A stretch of 5,173 nt of DNA, taken from the NCBI GenBank assembly GCA_002490995.1, contig DKVC01000143.1, forward strand, positions 982 through 6,154. Direction: 5' to 3'. The position numbers and the translations under genes are program-made. Below, piece by piece: positions 5,131-5,173 of the stretch (positions within the stretch are counted from its first letter, which is position 1; each line of letters starts with the position of its first letter). The notes under the pieces were generated by a model, which saw only the letters and a program-made list of their open reading frames with translations, was not told the origin of the DNA and ran no database searches. Source of the stretch: Lachnospiraceae bacterium UBA7188 (GTDB lineage Bacteria; Bacillota; Clostridia; Lachnospirales; Lachnospiraceae).

Positions 5131-5173
5131 TATGGCAAATGTTTCTGGCCGTAAGGAAATGGCTACAAATAAC
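5112..5173 (+). CDS. Possible start of an ORF cut by the window edge
   Basis: From GTG 5112 the frame stays open to the window end and starts MKSKAGIWQMFLAVRKW, a basic and hydrophobic beginning. GGGAG at 5104-5108 lies only 3 nt upstream, which is short. An alternative ATG at 5132 in another frame is also open (MANVSGRKEM) but has no clear ribosome binding site. With so few codons neither can be confirmed, and I cannot name a function. Confidence 0.18.
   Translation, partial: MKSKAGIWQMFLAVRKWLQI

Overview
The window looks like chromosomal DNA of a Gram-positive Clostridia, most likely a gut Lachnospiraceae. The grounds are moderate GC, strong AGGAGG-type ribosome binding sites, a compact FeoA-FeoB pair, and a LytTR regulator with a GHKL kinase. 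The family-level assignment is inference from gene style, not from a marker gene.

Left part (1-2633, + strand): a ferrous iron uptake operon. A short leader with a re-pairing hairpin and a promoter (TTGCGA, 17 nt, TATGAT with an extended TG) precedes feoA. feoA and feoB overlap by four bases (GTGA). FeoA is unusual: a normal FeoA core followed by about four 12-residue tandem repeats that nearly double its length. FeoB is a complete 673-residue transporter with intact GTPase and membrane-gate motifs.

Middle part (2634-3266): more than 600 bases without a confident protein gene, but with a clear minus-strand regulatory layout. Reading right to left there is a perfect TTGACA-N17-TATAAT promoter, a 10+10 bp palindrome at the predicted start site, two 52-bp tandem repeats differing by one base, and an intrinsic terminator hairpin capped by C(UGCG)G. 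Together these predict a minus-strand RNA of about 190 nt. Beyond the terminator lies a small minus-strand ORF with a good ribosome binding site whose protein-like reading needs a one-base frame change at a run of seven A. This block is the most likely undescribed element in the window.

Right part (3267-4852, + strand): a two-component pair, a LytTR response regulator and a short GHKL-type histidine kinase with one membrane segment and no sensor domain. It is transcribed divergently from the minus-strand RNA, so the regulator could control that promoter. This is inferred from arrangement only. An intrinsic terminator follows at 4958-5000.

Right edge (5001-5173): a nested set of stems spanning about 110 nt, with two mutually exclusive pairings at its 5' side. 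It may be a structured RNA or the leader of a gene beyond the window. I could not match it to a known riboswitch class.
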